Below are positions 45,137 through 55,231 of a stretch of DNA of 64,000 nucleotides, one piece after another (position 1 is the stretch's first letter; each line of letters opens with the position of its first letter). Under the pieces are notes generated by a model. That model saw only the letters and a list, made by a program, of their open reading frames with translations, was not told where the DNA came from and ran no database searches. Source of the DNA: Zoroaster sp. YZ-2022. Its lineage: Eukaryota; Echinodermata; Asteroidea; Forcipulatida; Zoroasteridae. Where the stretch lies: contig CM055828.1 of the NCBI GenBank assembly GCA_029582265.1, positions 27,606,618 through 27,670,617 on the forward strand, in the 5' to 3' direction. A program made the translations under genes and the position numbers.

Positions 45137-47004
45137 GAAGCAGGTCAACTCGTACGCACGCCAACTCGTACACGGACCAACTCGTGCGCATATTGGTCAA
45201 CTCGTACACGTACCAACTCGTACACGCACCAATCCGTACACACACCAACCCGTACACACACCAACTCGTACGCAAACCAACTCGTACGCAGTAGGATATT
45301 TTGATGCGAGTAGGTAGGCCTACGAAGTATTTTTGGGGTAATTCACGGCAGCTTAAGGATACGCAGTAGCATTATGTGGCATGCACCCAAACTGTCAATC
45401 ATCGTTCAATTAAATAAAGCTATACAACCCAACAATAGCAATTGCCGCTCGTTAATTGGGTTTAATTGAGTGCATTGATCTTGAGCGGGCATGTTTTTGA
45501 AGACGCCGTCTATCGATAACTAGTCCCTTGACACGGTTGGGCGGCCAAGCTATTGCAACCTTTTATCTCACCGCTAAAGAGAGGGCTTTAATGTTGTTGG
45601 CATTCTATGACGGTCCACTCAGGCTAGTTAATTTGTGTATAAAGTCTGTTATGCTAGCACCAATTGAGTCAGTTGTATCAACTACCCCAAGCTATCAAGA
45701 CGTTCCTGTTTCAAGATTTCAAGATTTCAAGATTTCAAGATCATCATGAAGTACCCCTGCGTTGTTTGCACCAAGTCGGTACGAAGAAACCAGAAAGCAC
45801 TCTGCTGCGACCGCTGCAATAGATGGCAGCATCTGGCCTGTGACACTGGGTTTTCTACCGAGGACTATGAACTTTTCTTGAATGACTCCTCAGAGCTTGG
45901 ATCGTGGCATTGTGCACTCTGCTCAATTTCTGTCACTGAGTTTCCAATTCCAGTTGGAGAAAGTTCTAGAGCATCCGCTTTTGAACAATCTCCTGCTGAA
46001 GTTGTTGACGATGTGATGGAAGTTGACGAGACACTCGTCCGTTCTGGTAATGAGGAATCGGCCAAGTCGTTCAACGTCCCCGGTAGTTTCCATGTGCCAC
46101 AACCGCCAGAGGAGGGCAGCATCGCAGAAGCTCCGCTACCTGACGTCCTGCCAAATGGCGGAGAGGTTCAAGTTAACACGTACCAGATCTTGGAAGGCGG
46201 AACCCAACGGGGAAATGCTATACTGGTTGACAACCGGGCTTCCGTTGTACAGGCTAATTCCTCTCCTGTACAACGAGGCAAAGCTCATCAACCTGCAGAT
46301 GACGCTGGTGAAGGAATCGAAAATGTGCAGAAACCAGAGGCGAAGCACAAGACAAGTACAAGGCAGAGTTTTCAAGCTGTGGGGTGATTACCAAGTGGGG
46401 TCCCTCAAGACTTCCGGGCTGTTGGCAGCCTGCAGTCATTTTCATGGTCCTGCGATGTAGACATCACTGAGTGAGCGACGAAAACAAGAACAAACCGGCC
46501 CTTCTCAGGGCCACACATTTCCAAAAGAGATTATTATGTCACGTCGAACAAAAAAACAATCGGTCCTTATATATTTATTTATATCTAAAAAAAAAAATGT
46601 CCTTCGAAACACAACGGTCCTTACGTGAAATAAATAAACAGCCAAACAATTAAATTGATTTTTTTTTTTTACTTTTTTTAATTCACATTGCTTCAAAGCA
46701 AAATTATTAATTCAAGCTTTACGGAAACACAACAAAAAACATTAATACTGTTAAACTTCAATTATTACTTCCAGCTTTTAAACTACTACTAGTTACACTT
46801 CAATAACACAACGATCCTACTTGGATTAACCTGTCTATACGCCACATAAAGCAAAACTATGTAGGATAATTTCAATAACACAACACATTACTTCGTATCA
46901 CACTCCCGTTGGTAAATCACGCGTACGAGTTGGTGTGCGTACGAGTTGGTGCGTGTACGAGTTGGTGTGTACGAGTTGGCACGCGTACGAGTTGACCTGT
47001 ATTC
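45137..47004 (+). mobile_element. 1.87-kb DNA transposon with 9-bp TSD, subterminal repeat arrays and a PHD-finger ORF
   Basis: The element is bounded by CGCAGTGGC at 45128-45136 and again at 47005-47013. Its ends are inverted repeats, CAGGTCAACTCGTACGC inward on the left and its complement on the right (one-base indel near the tip). Behind them are arrays of a 16-bp unit (CCAACTCGTACACGCA): about nine units at 45142-45295 and about five in opposite orientation at 46919-46997. An un-inserted version of the target occurs about 400 bases upstream (near 44699), where TGCAGTGGC runs straight into AACTATA. A 9-bp TSD is usual for Mutator-like (MULE) elements; that assignment is inference, because no transposase is visible. 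Confidence 0.85.
45746..46387 (+). CDS. PHD-finger protein ORF inside the DNA transposon
   Basis: 213 residues from ATG. Residues 2-60 form a PHD-type zinc finger: YPCVVC, CCDRCNRWQHLACDTG and SWHCALC give the Cys4-His-Cys3 order. The rest is acidic and low in structure, with no recognised domain. PHD fingers of this NQ..LCCD.C..WQH..C type are, from memory, frequent at the N-terminus of MULE-type transposases with FLYWCH fingers in lancelets and echinoderms. Here the frame stops before any such domain, so it is either a truncated autonomous element or an unspliced first exon. Upstream is a short tandem repeat CAAGATTT. Confidence 0.7.
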   Translation: MKYPCVVCTKSVRRNQKALCCDRCNRWQHLACDTGFSTEDYELFLNDSSELGSWHCALCSISVTEFPIPVGESSRASAFEQSPAEVVDDVMEVDETLVRSGNEESAKSFNVPGSFHVPQPPEEGSIAEAPLPDVLPNGGEVQVNTYQILEGGTQRGNAILVDNRASVVQANSSPVQRGKAHQPADDAGEGIENVQKPEAKHKTSTRQSFQAVG

Positions 47005-47589
47005 CGCAGTGGCAACTATAGGATCCATCTAACTTCTAAGGGGAGGATTTTTTAGAAGGGAAATAAAGTCTGAAACCATCATAAAAGTGGATTTTAAAGA
47101 TAGTTTTTGCTTTCTGTACCCCCAAAAATCGATAGAATCATTTTTTAACTAGTTAGTGGTTGCAAAAAACAATCCAAAAAACCTAAGTTCTGAGTTAAAA
47201 AGTGGCGGTCGGATATTACGAGTACGACATTCTTTCCCATTTTTTAACTGGTTAGTGGTTGCAAAAAAATACCCCCAAAACCCTTAAAAAGTAGCGGTCG
47301 GATACGACATTCTACCCGAAAATTTTCAGTGTGTTTTGAAAACAAATTACAATAAACGAAGGGAAAGGGAAAGGTTGTTGCGCAAATTATTGTAAACGAA
47401 TACAATACGTAGGCCTATGCTGGAACGTTAGTTAATAGTATTAGTAAATAACGTTCGCTAAGCCTTACGTTAGCCTTAGCTGGTTGAGTTGAGAGGACCA
47501 CCGTAAAGGCCTTAATATTCTCACCGTTAGTTCAACAGATATTAAAAAGTGTCCCTAAATTCATACACAGATGAAACAAAAATACTTAC

Positions 47590-47745
47590 ACTCTCTCAGA
47601 AGGTGCTTTTTAATCATCTTTGTGAACCACCATTGCGGCACCAATGCTGAAATTTCTCGAAATCACTGGTCGGGATGAAAAACGCCTACCTTACTAATAC
47701 TAGTATACTCCACGCGCCATTTTGGAAATGACTTCCAGCCAATGA
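47590..47745 (-). promoter_or_regulatory. Candidate minus-strand promoter and non-coding first exon, possibly of gene 1
   Basis: On the minus strand an inverted CCAAT box (plus-strand CCAAT 47739-47743) is followed by AAAATGGCGC (plus strand 47714-47723), the core of a YY1 site typical of TATA-less promoters. A consensus splice donor, GAGAGT|GTAAGTA, lies at the 47590/47589 border. Gene 1 needs an upstream non-coding exon because its start-codon exon begins with an acceptor. Joining the two would give an intron of about 11.7 kb. There is no direct evidence that they are joined. Confidence 0.3.
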
Positions 47746-49320
47746 ACATAGTGAAATTTGATCAGCTGATGAGAATAATGATTATGCAGCGAGCGAGGTC
47801 GATGACGTTTTAAGCGAAGAAGGTCATGATAACAAAAAAAAGCACATGCGCTATGTTTACAAGCACGCGTCAGTCATTGACATTGTTAACGGGACGGCCG
47901 GACGGATCGATGTTGGACGGAATATACCAGTCGCATAATTAATCGTGTCCTTTACAGGTGAATGTCAGCTACCAGGACGAGCAGTTTACTATAAAAAGTA
48001 TAAGTAAGTAAAAAGTACTCCCTGATAAACACAATCTGTCATTAAACTCATCATATTACCACATCGAATCTGTCAAATTCCAAGAATGAAACAAATAAAA
48101 AAGAGTTCATGGTTTGCAGTTTTGAAAACAACTCGAAGATCACACTATTAAAAAGAGACATGTAATGTAACACACTCTTCTATAAATAATAAAATATGAA
48201 TACACTTTTAGTTGCATTGGAATTAAATCACTTACAGATGTCGAAAAGTGATAGCAATCACACCTTGATCATTCCTTGTTGTGTGTATTTCATTCATGCA
48301 CAATAATAAATGAACTGAAATAAAATTTGCAATGCCATGATATTAGGACCGGTCATCAATGGTCATTTTGACCATCACTCACTGTGTGTACCAAACGACA
48401 CTGTAACATAAATGATGAGGAAATGCAGGATAATTTCTTTGAATAATTTTGTGATTTATTTCACTCTCAAAACCTCCTGGATAGTACGATCCTGAGATAT
48501 ACATTAATACTTCTTTGAGTCAAGTCATATAAATAATTACATTCTGAGTATTTCTTCAATAAAATCATAATAACTAAAACAATTACTTTTATGTAATTAT
48601 CAGGCACTCCTAAAATGTACAGGTTGTTCAAGCCTTAAATAAAATAAAAATGGGAACAATTAAAAGTTAGAACTATACTGATATTTCGTTTACTTCATAA
48701 TTACAAAATTCACTGATTCTGTATGCAAGTCTATTAAGGGTCTGTCTGCTGGATTATAAGTTATGGAAAATGTATGTAACTTGAGATATAACTTGCTTTC
48801 TTTTTGTAATAACTACAATTATTAAAATCCTTTGAAGGTATAGCTACGGTTTAAAAAAGCATTTTTCAAGGGCAGTGACAGGCGATTTCATAGTACAAAA
48901 TGTGAGGGGGAGTGCACAACCTAAGGTGGGGGTATATGCTAAAAACAATTTATGACAATTTTCTTTTAATTTATGATAATTTTCTTTCAATTTATGGTAA
49001 TTTTCTTTTTAATCAGAATATTCCTATTTTTTCAGTAATTAAAGCCCTGTAAACTCATTACGGGGTCCCATTTAAATTTTTTGGGCACTGAAAATACTGC
49101 TAAACAAAGCCTCTGTGAAAATTTCTCATTTTAAATTATTTGATTTCCCTTTTAATGATTCAAAGTAATAATCTAGAAATTACCGATCAGAAAATGCAGA
49201 CAATACATATTTAAGTGAAATAAAGTGAATTACAAAATGTTTCTCATATATGAATTGTTCATAGAATATCTTGAGATAGATTCTTCATCAAGCATCAGTT
49301 TATCTTCAGATGCAAAGTTT
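47746..49320. other. Gene-free AT-rich stretch
   Basis: Only short, unrelated open frames. I see no conserved domain, RNA gene or inverted-repeat element. Confidence 0.5.
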
Positions 49321-49329
49321 TAGATCTTC

Positions 49330-50870
49330 ATCCGGTTTACACACTCCACCCATGCAAAACCTCACTGTCACAACTTCAACCATTCCCTCAACATCCTCCT
49401 CATTCCACCTATACATAACCCATACCTATACATGCAAAAACATCCCATACACATGCCTCACACAACCCCCTTTACTCGATCCACCCATACATAACCTCAT
49501 TTTCACACCTACACCCCACGCACCCTCATCCACACAACCCATAAAATAATAACCTAACTTTCACAGCAACACATAAACCCTCCACAGCCTCATCCATCCA
49601 ACACATACACAACTTCAATCTCACACCTAGGCCAATACACCCTTCACCACACATACATGCACCCCCAGAACCTCATCCATACATATTACATATTACTGTC
49701 ACACACTTATCTTCACACACCCATGCACCCTTTACAGTTTATACCCACACCATCCATACTTCACACCTACACCTCTCCCCACTCTTCGTACCCTCTTCTA
49801 CTCCAACCATCCCATCAAACACAAATATCAACTACAGCCAACAATACATATCCTCACTGTCACATCTGAACCTCTCCCCAAACATACATACATACATACA
49901 CCCTCTACACACACACACACAATCCCGCACGGGGCGTTGTGGGGACAAAATACAAAGGATTTTGGGGATTAAAAACGTTGTGGGGACACACAAAATGTCC
50001 CCACAGCTAAGTAATTCCGGATCCCTCTTTTGTTCTCTGTCCCCATAACGCGGCCAGTGCTTGAACACACACACACACACAACCATACCTCACCATTCCA
50101 CCTACACCCCTTCCCACACATACCTAACCTCACTGTCACACCTACATTCTTTCCCACACAAACTTGCACCCTCTAAAACCTCATCCACAGCCATCCATAA
50201 ATACCCTCACTTTCAAACCTACACCTCTCCCAAACATACATGCACCCACCACACCCACACCACCCAACCTCGCTGTCACACATACGTGCATACTCCCTCA
50301 ATACCCAAACCACCCATATATAACCTCACTCGGCAAACCTACACCTCTCCCCAAGCATACATTCATGCACCCTCCATGCTCATGGCCAACACCACCCATA
50401 TGCATCTCACTCACACACTTCTCCCTACATACCCATGCACGTACCCTCCACGCCCACTCATACATAACCTCACTGTCACACCTACCCTCCACACCCACAT
50501 CAACCATACATACCTGTCACACCTATACCTCTCCCCAAACATATAGCACCCTCCACGTCCACAACCGCACCACTCATACATAACCTGTCACACCCGCACC
50601 CCTCACACACGCATCCAACCTCCACACCCACCCATACATAACCTCACACTCACTGCAACCCTCCAAACCCATGCATATCTCACTGTCACACCTACACCTC
50701 ACCCCACACATATAGAACCTCCACGCCCATACCCTCCACGCCCATACCCTCATCACTCACACATAACCTCACTGTCACACCCAACCCCTCCCCACACATC
50801 CATGCAACATCCACACTCCACCCATACATATCCTCCAAATCCTCACATTTTCACCCCAGTCTCACACCAA
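49330..50870 (+). repeat. C/A-rich degenerate tandem region, with an insertion at about 49922-50063
   Basis: Almost G-free on the plus strand: irregular recurrences of CATACATAACCTCACTGTCACAC, written here as CATACATAACCTC and CACTGTCACAC, and of CTACACCTCTCCCCA. Its open frames (Thr/His/Pro-rich) are products of composition. Between two CA runs lies a G-containing segment with GTTGTGGGGACA twice and TGTCCCCAC, a short palindromic insertion. Confidence 0.8.
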
Positions 50871-50879
50871 TGTGCACAC

Positions 50880-53750
50880 AACCAGCATTATATAAATTTT
50901 TTTAAATGTGAAGTTTTCTTTTATTGTCCAATTTCAAATTGCTTCAAATGATGTTTTGATTACTTTACATTTCTTTGCACTTTTTCATAATAGGCATACA
51001 TACAATTTCATTCAGTTTGACACTTTCAACATCTTACTGATTCCAGAGCAATTGTAGTAATATTCTTGATTCAAGAATTCTGTAACAATTTCCTATCTAG
51101 TTAAAACAGTATCTGCTGTACAAAGTCAATCATGAATTGGCATCTATTACCAGCAACTTAGTGATGTGGGTTTGGAAACCATAAATACAAAACGTCTGGA
51201 ATAAAGACTACTAGCTGAAATTATTAACCCAAAGAGCTAGCATACACTCTTTAAAACCCTCCTATTCTCAAAACCATTTGTTTTTCAATGTTTTGAGGGA
51301 TCTAATTATACAAGGGTTTTAATAGAGAATGTTGCACAAAGGATGAATGCTGTAATTTCACATTGTATTTTTGTCCAGTGACTATTTGATGCCGACTGCA
51401 AATGTAGATGAAAACCTCCTAACAAACCATTGTAGTTCATGAAACAGCTACAGAGAACAAATTTGAAATTTTTTGGAATACTCATATGTCATCTAACAAT
51501 AATTACAAAAGTCTTAATTTATTTTATTGCATATTTGTCAGAATCCATATATATATATACCTCAGAAGCTTCACTGTAAAATGGATAACAATTTAAAACA
51601 CTCTTTAAAGATTCATATTCTGTGTTTTTCGATATTTCGCAGGCAATTTTTGTCTCAGTTCATACATTTCTATATAATTACTTTCAAAAGAGATATTCCA
51701 CACAATAACTGAACAAAGCATTGCTCAATTTGACCAGCAATGAATTTATCGCACTGCGACGTCTGTGTCATAAATTAATTTATTTACTTAATTACTCTAT
51801 ATCAATGTCCTCGTCAATTATTATTTTTTTAGAAATGATCCATTAGGGAAGTAATAATAATTTTCTTCTAAGAAAAGAGCAAAGTGCAGAATGAAACCAA
51901 AATTGACAGATAACTAAGAATCCACACAGAATATGTGTCTTTAATACTGCTGAAATAAATATATAATTTATTTTTAAAATAATCACGGATTCAGTCTTTT
52001 CAGTTAATTAGCTGAATTCAGTGATTTTTATACGCACACATGTATGGTAAATTTCAGAAATCCTATGTCATAGTTCCTAGATCCTCTTCGGTGATTTTGC
52101 TTTCATCAGTCTAGACTCATCCCTAAACATTAAATATTCAGCCTTAAATATTAAAATGAAACCATTAAAGGAGAAAACAAAATATATTGCAACATTGTTG
52201 TTCATTTGAAGGGTAGAAGAGAAACGTAATAGTTATACAAATTATAATTTTCTAAAGTATTTGAGAAAATTTTATAGATTTAACGCTTATTTCAAAATGA
52301 AATTTAGACAATTTGCCAAATGATGTTCTTTTTTTTTTTAAATATGTTATTCACTGTAGTGCATTAATTTCCTTATTATTTTCCTAACTCGTTGTCATGC
52401 AGTGAAAAGCAAAGCATTCATAACTCTCAGTTTCTAACATTTATAGCATCAAATCTTTCAACTGTTGATATTATATATCAAATCTGAATAATAAAACAAA
52501 ATACTGTTCCCTTTTCAACATAATTGTTACAACATTCACTTCCGGGTATATTGATGTTCTAAATGTCAAATAAAATATATCTGATAATGCCAATAACAAC
52601 AGCTCCTGAAGAATTACTGCAACTTATTTCATAACTGTTTTTTATACAAATAAAAAATAAACAAACATTAAACTTCATTGTTTTGTTTTTCTGCATATTG
52701 AGAGGTAGTTAATTAGTTTAATCAGATATGGGAATACACCTAAGATGGTTACAACTTCACAAAGGTCGGATGCAATCTCATAGTTTTAAGCATGCAACCT
52801 TTTTTATGCAGATCATAACGATTAATTTTAATTGCAGGCCAGTTGCATATGATGTCACATTCCCGAAGGGCGCCCTCGCGGAAGTCATGCATGTACACGC
52901 ACTGTGCATACATATAAGTGTATTCCCACTGGTATTCCCACCTTGACCATGGTAGTCTCTCTATCAGAGACAAAATTAACTTTTTGAAAATCAGAAATGC
53001 CATCCAGGTTTCCCAATAAAGTTAGAAACTGTGGAAAGTGGAAAGTTGATAAAAATTGGAAAATTGATTTATAACTGTTTATCAAAACCACTTAGGCCAA
53101 CCAGAATTTATTACCGGCCCAGCATAGGTTACCATGTGTATAATACATGTATTGTGCAGATTGTTTTACAATCAATGATTTTTCAAATTCATAAAACATA
53201 AATTACAAAGCCATAATTTCCAACAGGCTTGTGAAGGGCAAGTGCATGCGTGGTCTACTTAAATTCTTGAGATAGAGAGTTTGTGAGAAGTTACATGAAA
53301 TGTCTTTTTTTTTAATTACTAAATATGGGTCAATAATGATCATTTTGTTCTAAACGGCTCAGTAGAAAGTTTTAAATTGAAAGTTCCAAAGGTAAATGAA
53401 GCTATAACTACATGCAGTCAGAAAAAAGGGGGGGTTCTTATTTGGCGTAATATTGTTGTCATGTTTTTTTATTTTATATAAACTTTATGAGAAAACAATA
53501 ATGATGATTATAAAAAAGAGGATTAATAAACTTGACTATGACATTTACAGTAACCAAAGTCATCTACAAAAATAAAAGGGACGACATATTTGTGCCCGTC
53601 TTTAATCAAATTTGTGTGATAAAATTGCATATATTTGTTTTCTTTCTTACATATTTTGTTTTACAAAGAGAGCAGCTTATGCACAGAATACTATTACACA
53701 TGCTACATTTGTATATCAAACGACCGCAGCTAGCGATAATTCATTCTTGG
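50880..53750. other. Gene-free AT-rich stretch
   Basis: No coding homology or RNA gene recognised on either strand. A short block at 52850-52925 (GCGCCCTC, GCATGTACACGCACTG) resembles blocks at 33215-33290 and 43610-43700 and may be a worn repeat. Confidence 0.5.
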
Positions 53751-53754
53751 GTTG

Positions 53755-54190
53755 GGCTGGGTTTAGGGTTTTCTGGAGGAGGTGGGATGGGGAAGGTTGA
53801 GGGTTTTCAGAGGGGAAGGTTGAATTTTCAGGGGAAAGGTTGAGGGTTTTCAGGGGGGAGGTTGAGGGTTTTCAGAGGGTAAGGTTGAGTGTTTTCAGGG
53901 GGTAAGGTTGAAGGTTTCAGGGGAGGGTTGAGGGTTTTTCAGGGGGAAGGTTGGGAGTTTTCTGGGGGAAGGTTGGGGTTTTCAGGGGGGAAGGTTGAGG
54001 GTTTTTCAGGGGGGAAGGTTGAGGGTTTTTCAGAGGGGAAGGTTGAGGGTTTTCAGGAGGAGGGTTGAGGGTTTTCAGGAGGAGGGTTGAGGGTTTTCAG
54101 GGGGAGGGTTGAGGGTTTTCAGGAGGAGGGTTGAGGGTTTTCAGGAGGAGGGTTGAGGGTTTTCAGGAGGGTTGAGGGTTTTCAGGGGGT
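53755..54190. repeat. G-rich minisatellite, about 22-bp units, about 20 copies
   Basis: Units of GGGTTTTCAGGAGGAGGGTTGA with variable G runs. At 53920-53946 four runs of three or more G are spaced by 1, 4 and 7 bases, which fits the usual G-quadruplex rule. It is about 1 kb downstream of the gene 2 stop codon; the gene 2 transcript would carry the C-rich strand. Confidence 0.92.
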
Positions 54191-54724
54191 GACATACATA
54201 CTCTGAATGTATGTTGTAGCCATGCAGGCAGGGATGTGCAGTTTTACTTGTACAAAAATGGTATATACATGCATGTTAAAATGTTCATAAATATTTTGGG
54301 GCAGGTGTCACATATATATCCGCCAATGACTGCTTGCAAACAAGACTAACAAATTATGTGAAAATACAAAGAAGGTATGTAAGAATGTGTTTATTGATGA
54401 TATTTTGGGTTATTGAACAAATGATTTTTGCCTAACACGTATCTAAAAAGCACTGCATACAGGGATGATATTGTGAGAAAATGAAAAGGTTGGAAAAATG
54501 TTTGCCATTAGGTATATACTAGCATACAGTAGTTTACCTCTATAGCCATATATAGCAAGGAAACTGTTTTTTATCTCGGTATTTACAATAAAATGATACG
54601 CAAGGAAAGTTTCCATGGTCTGAAGTTAGTCAGAACCCGGTTTCATTGGTAGGATTTTCAAAATCAAAAGGAAGGATTTCCTCCAAAAGTAGGAAGAATA
54701 CCATGCCTGTGTATATTCCATGTT

Positions 54725-54840
54725 TTCTGCAGTCGTGAGTTGATTCCAACCTGAGTTGCCTGTGGATGTTTTTTTCACAGAAAGCACTGGGTATACAGTG
54801 TTTCATAGATACTTCAATGCAGACAAAACATTTTACCAAT
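54725..54840 (+). repeat. Decayed copy of the tRNA-derived SINE seen at 3779-3930
   Basis: Shares the degraded B-box area (GAGTTGATTCCAACC) and the tail with TTTTTTTCACAG and GAAAGCACTGGGTATACAGTG. No intact A box. Confidence 0.5.
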
Positions 54841-55177
54841 TGCTCAAAATTTTTTGTACTCATTCTCAACCCCATATTGTGTGATTTTAAGTTCACACAT
54901 ACACAGCTGTTTTCAGATTTAAAAAAACCCTAATTTCTGAAGATTATATTTATGATCATTCTGAAATTACAGACGGGGACCACAGATAGATTGGGTGACT
55001 GGAAACACATCCTTCTCATTTCACTGTCCAAGCAAAAAACATTGCTATTAAAAAATATATAAATTTGTGTTCCTTTTCCCAAAGAAAAAAAAACAATTTT
55101 TGGTCAAGCAAATCTTGCTGTTTTGAGGCTTGTCTCCAACAAGATCTGTCCAAGATTGCTGGGCAGATGAGGAAACC

Positions 55178-55231
55178 TTACGGCTCTTCAGACACATTAT
55201 ACCCTTCATGTTCTTCTTCTTCACTGTCCAG
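55178..55231 (-). CDS. Gene 2 last coding exon with stop
   Basis: 54 nt, acceptor CCCCACAG, ends at TAA 55180-55178. Encodes LDSEEEEHEGYNVSEEP. It keeps the leading LDSEE seen in gene 1 but lacks the DEY(N) motif and the terminal MPxPV-like residues of AE2. The 3' UTR end is not identifiable. Confidence 0.9.
   Translation of the reverse strand: MDSEEEEHEGYNVSEEP

Larger units (their letters stand above)
44466..47321. mobile_element. Host inverted-repeat element containing a 403-bp tandem duplication, target of the PHD transposon
   Basis: Two copies of a unit starting GGGTAGAATGTTGTATCC begin at 44466 and 44869 (period 403). The complementary end (CGGATACGACATTCTACCC) is at about 47303-47321, with a partial extra copy near 47210. 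Removing 45137-47004 and one TSD restores copy 2 to the structure of copy 1. The layout fits an older inverted-repeat transposon, partly duplicated, with the PHD transposon nested in it. Confidence 0.6.

Noticed and set aside
49310..50756. Several Thr/His/Pro-rich open frames of 60-160 codons
   Set aside because: The region is a C/A-rich degenerate tandem repeat; the frames overlap one another and show no domain.
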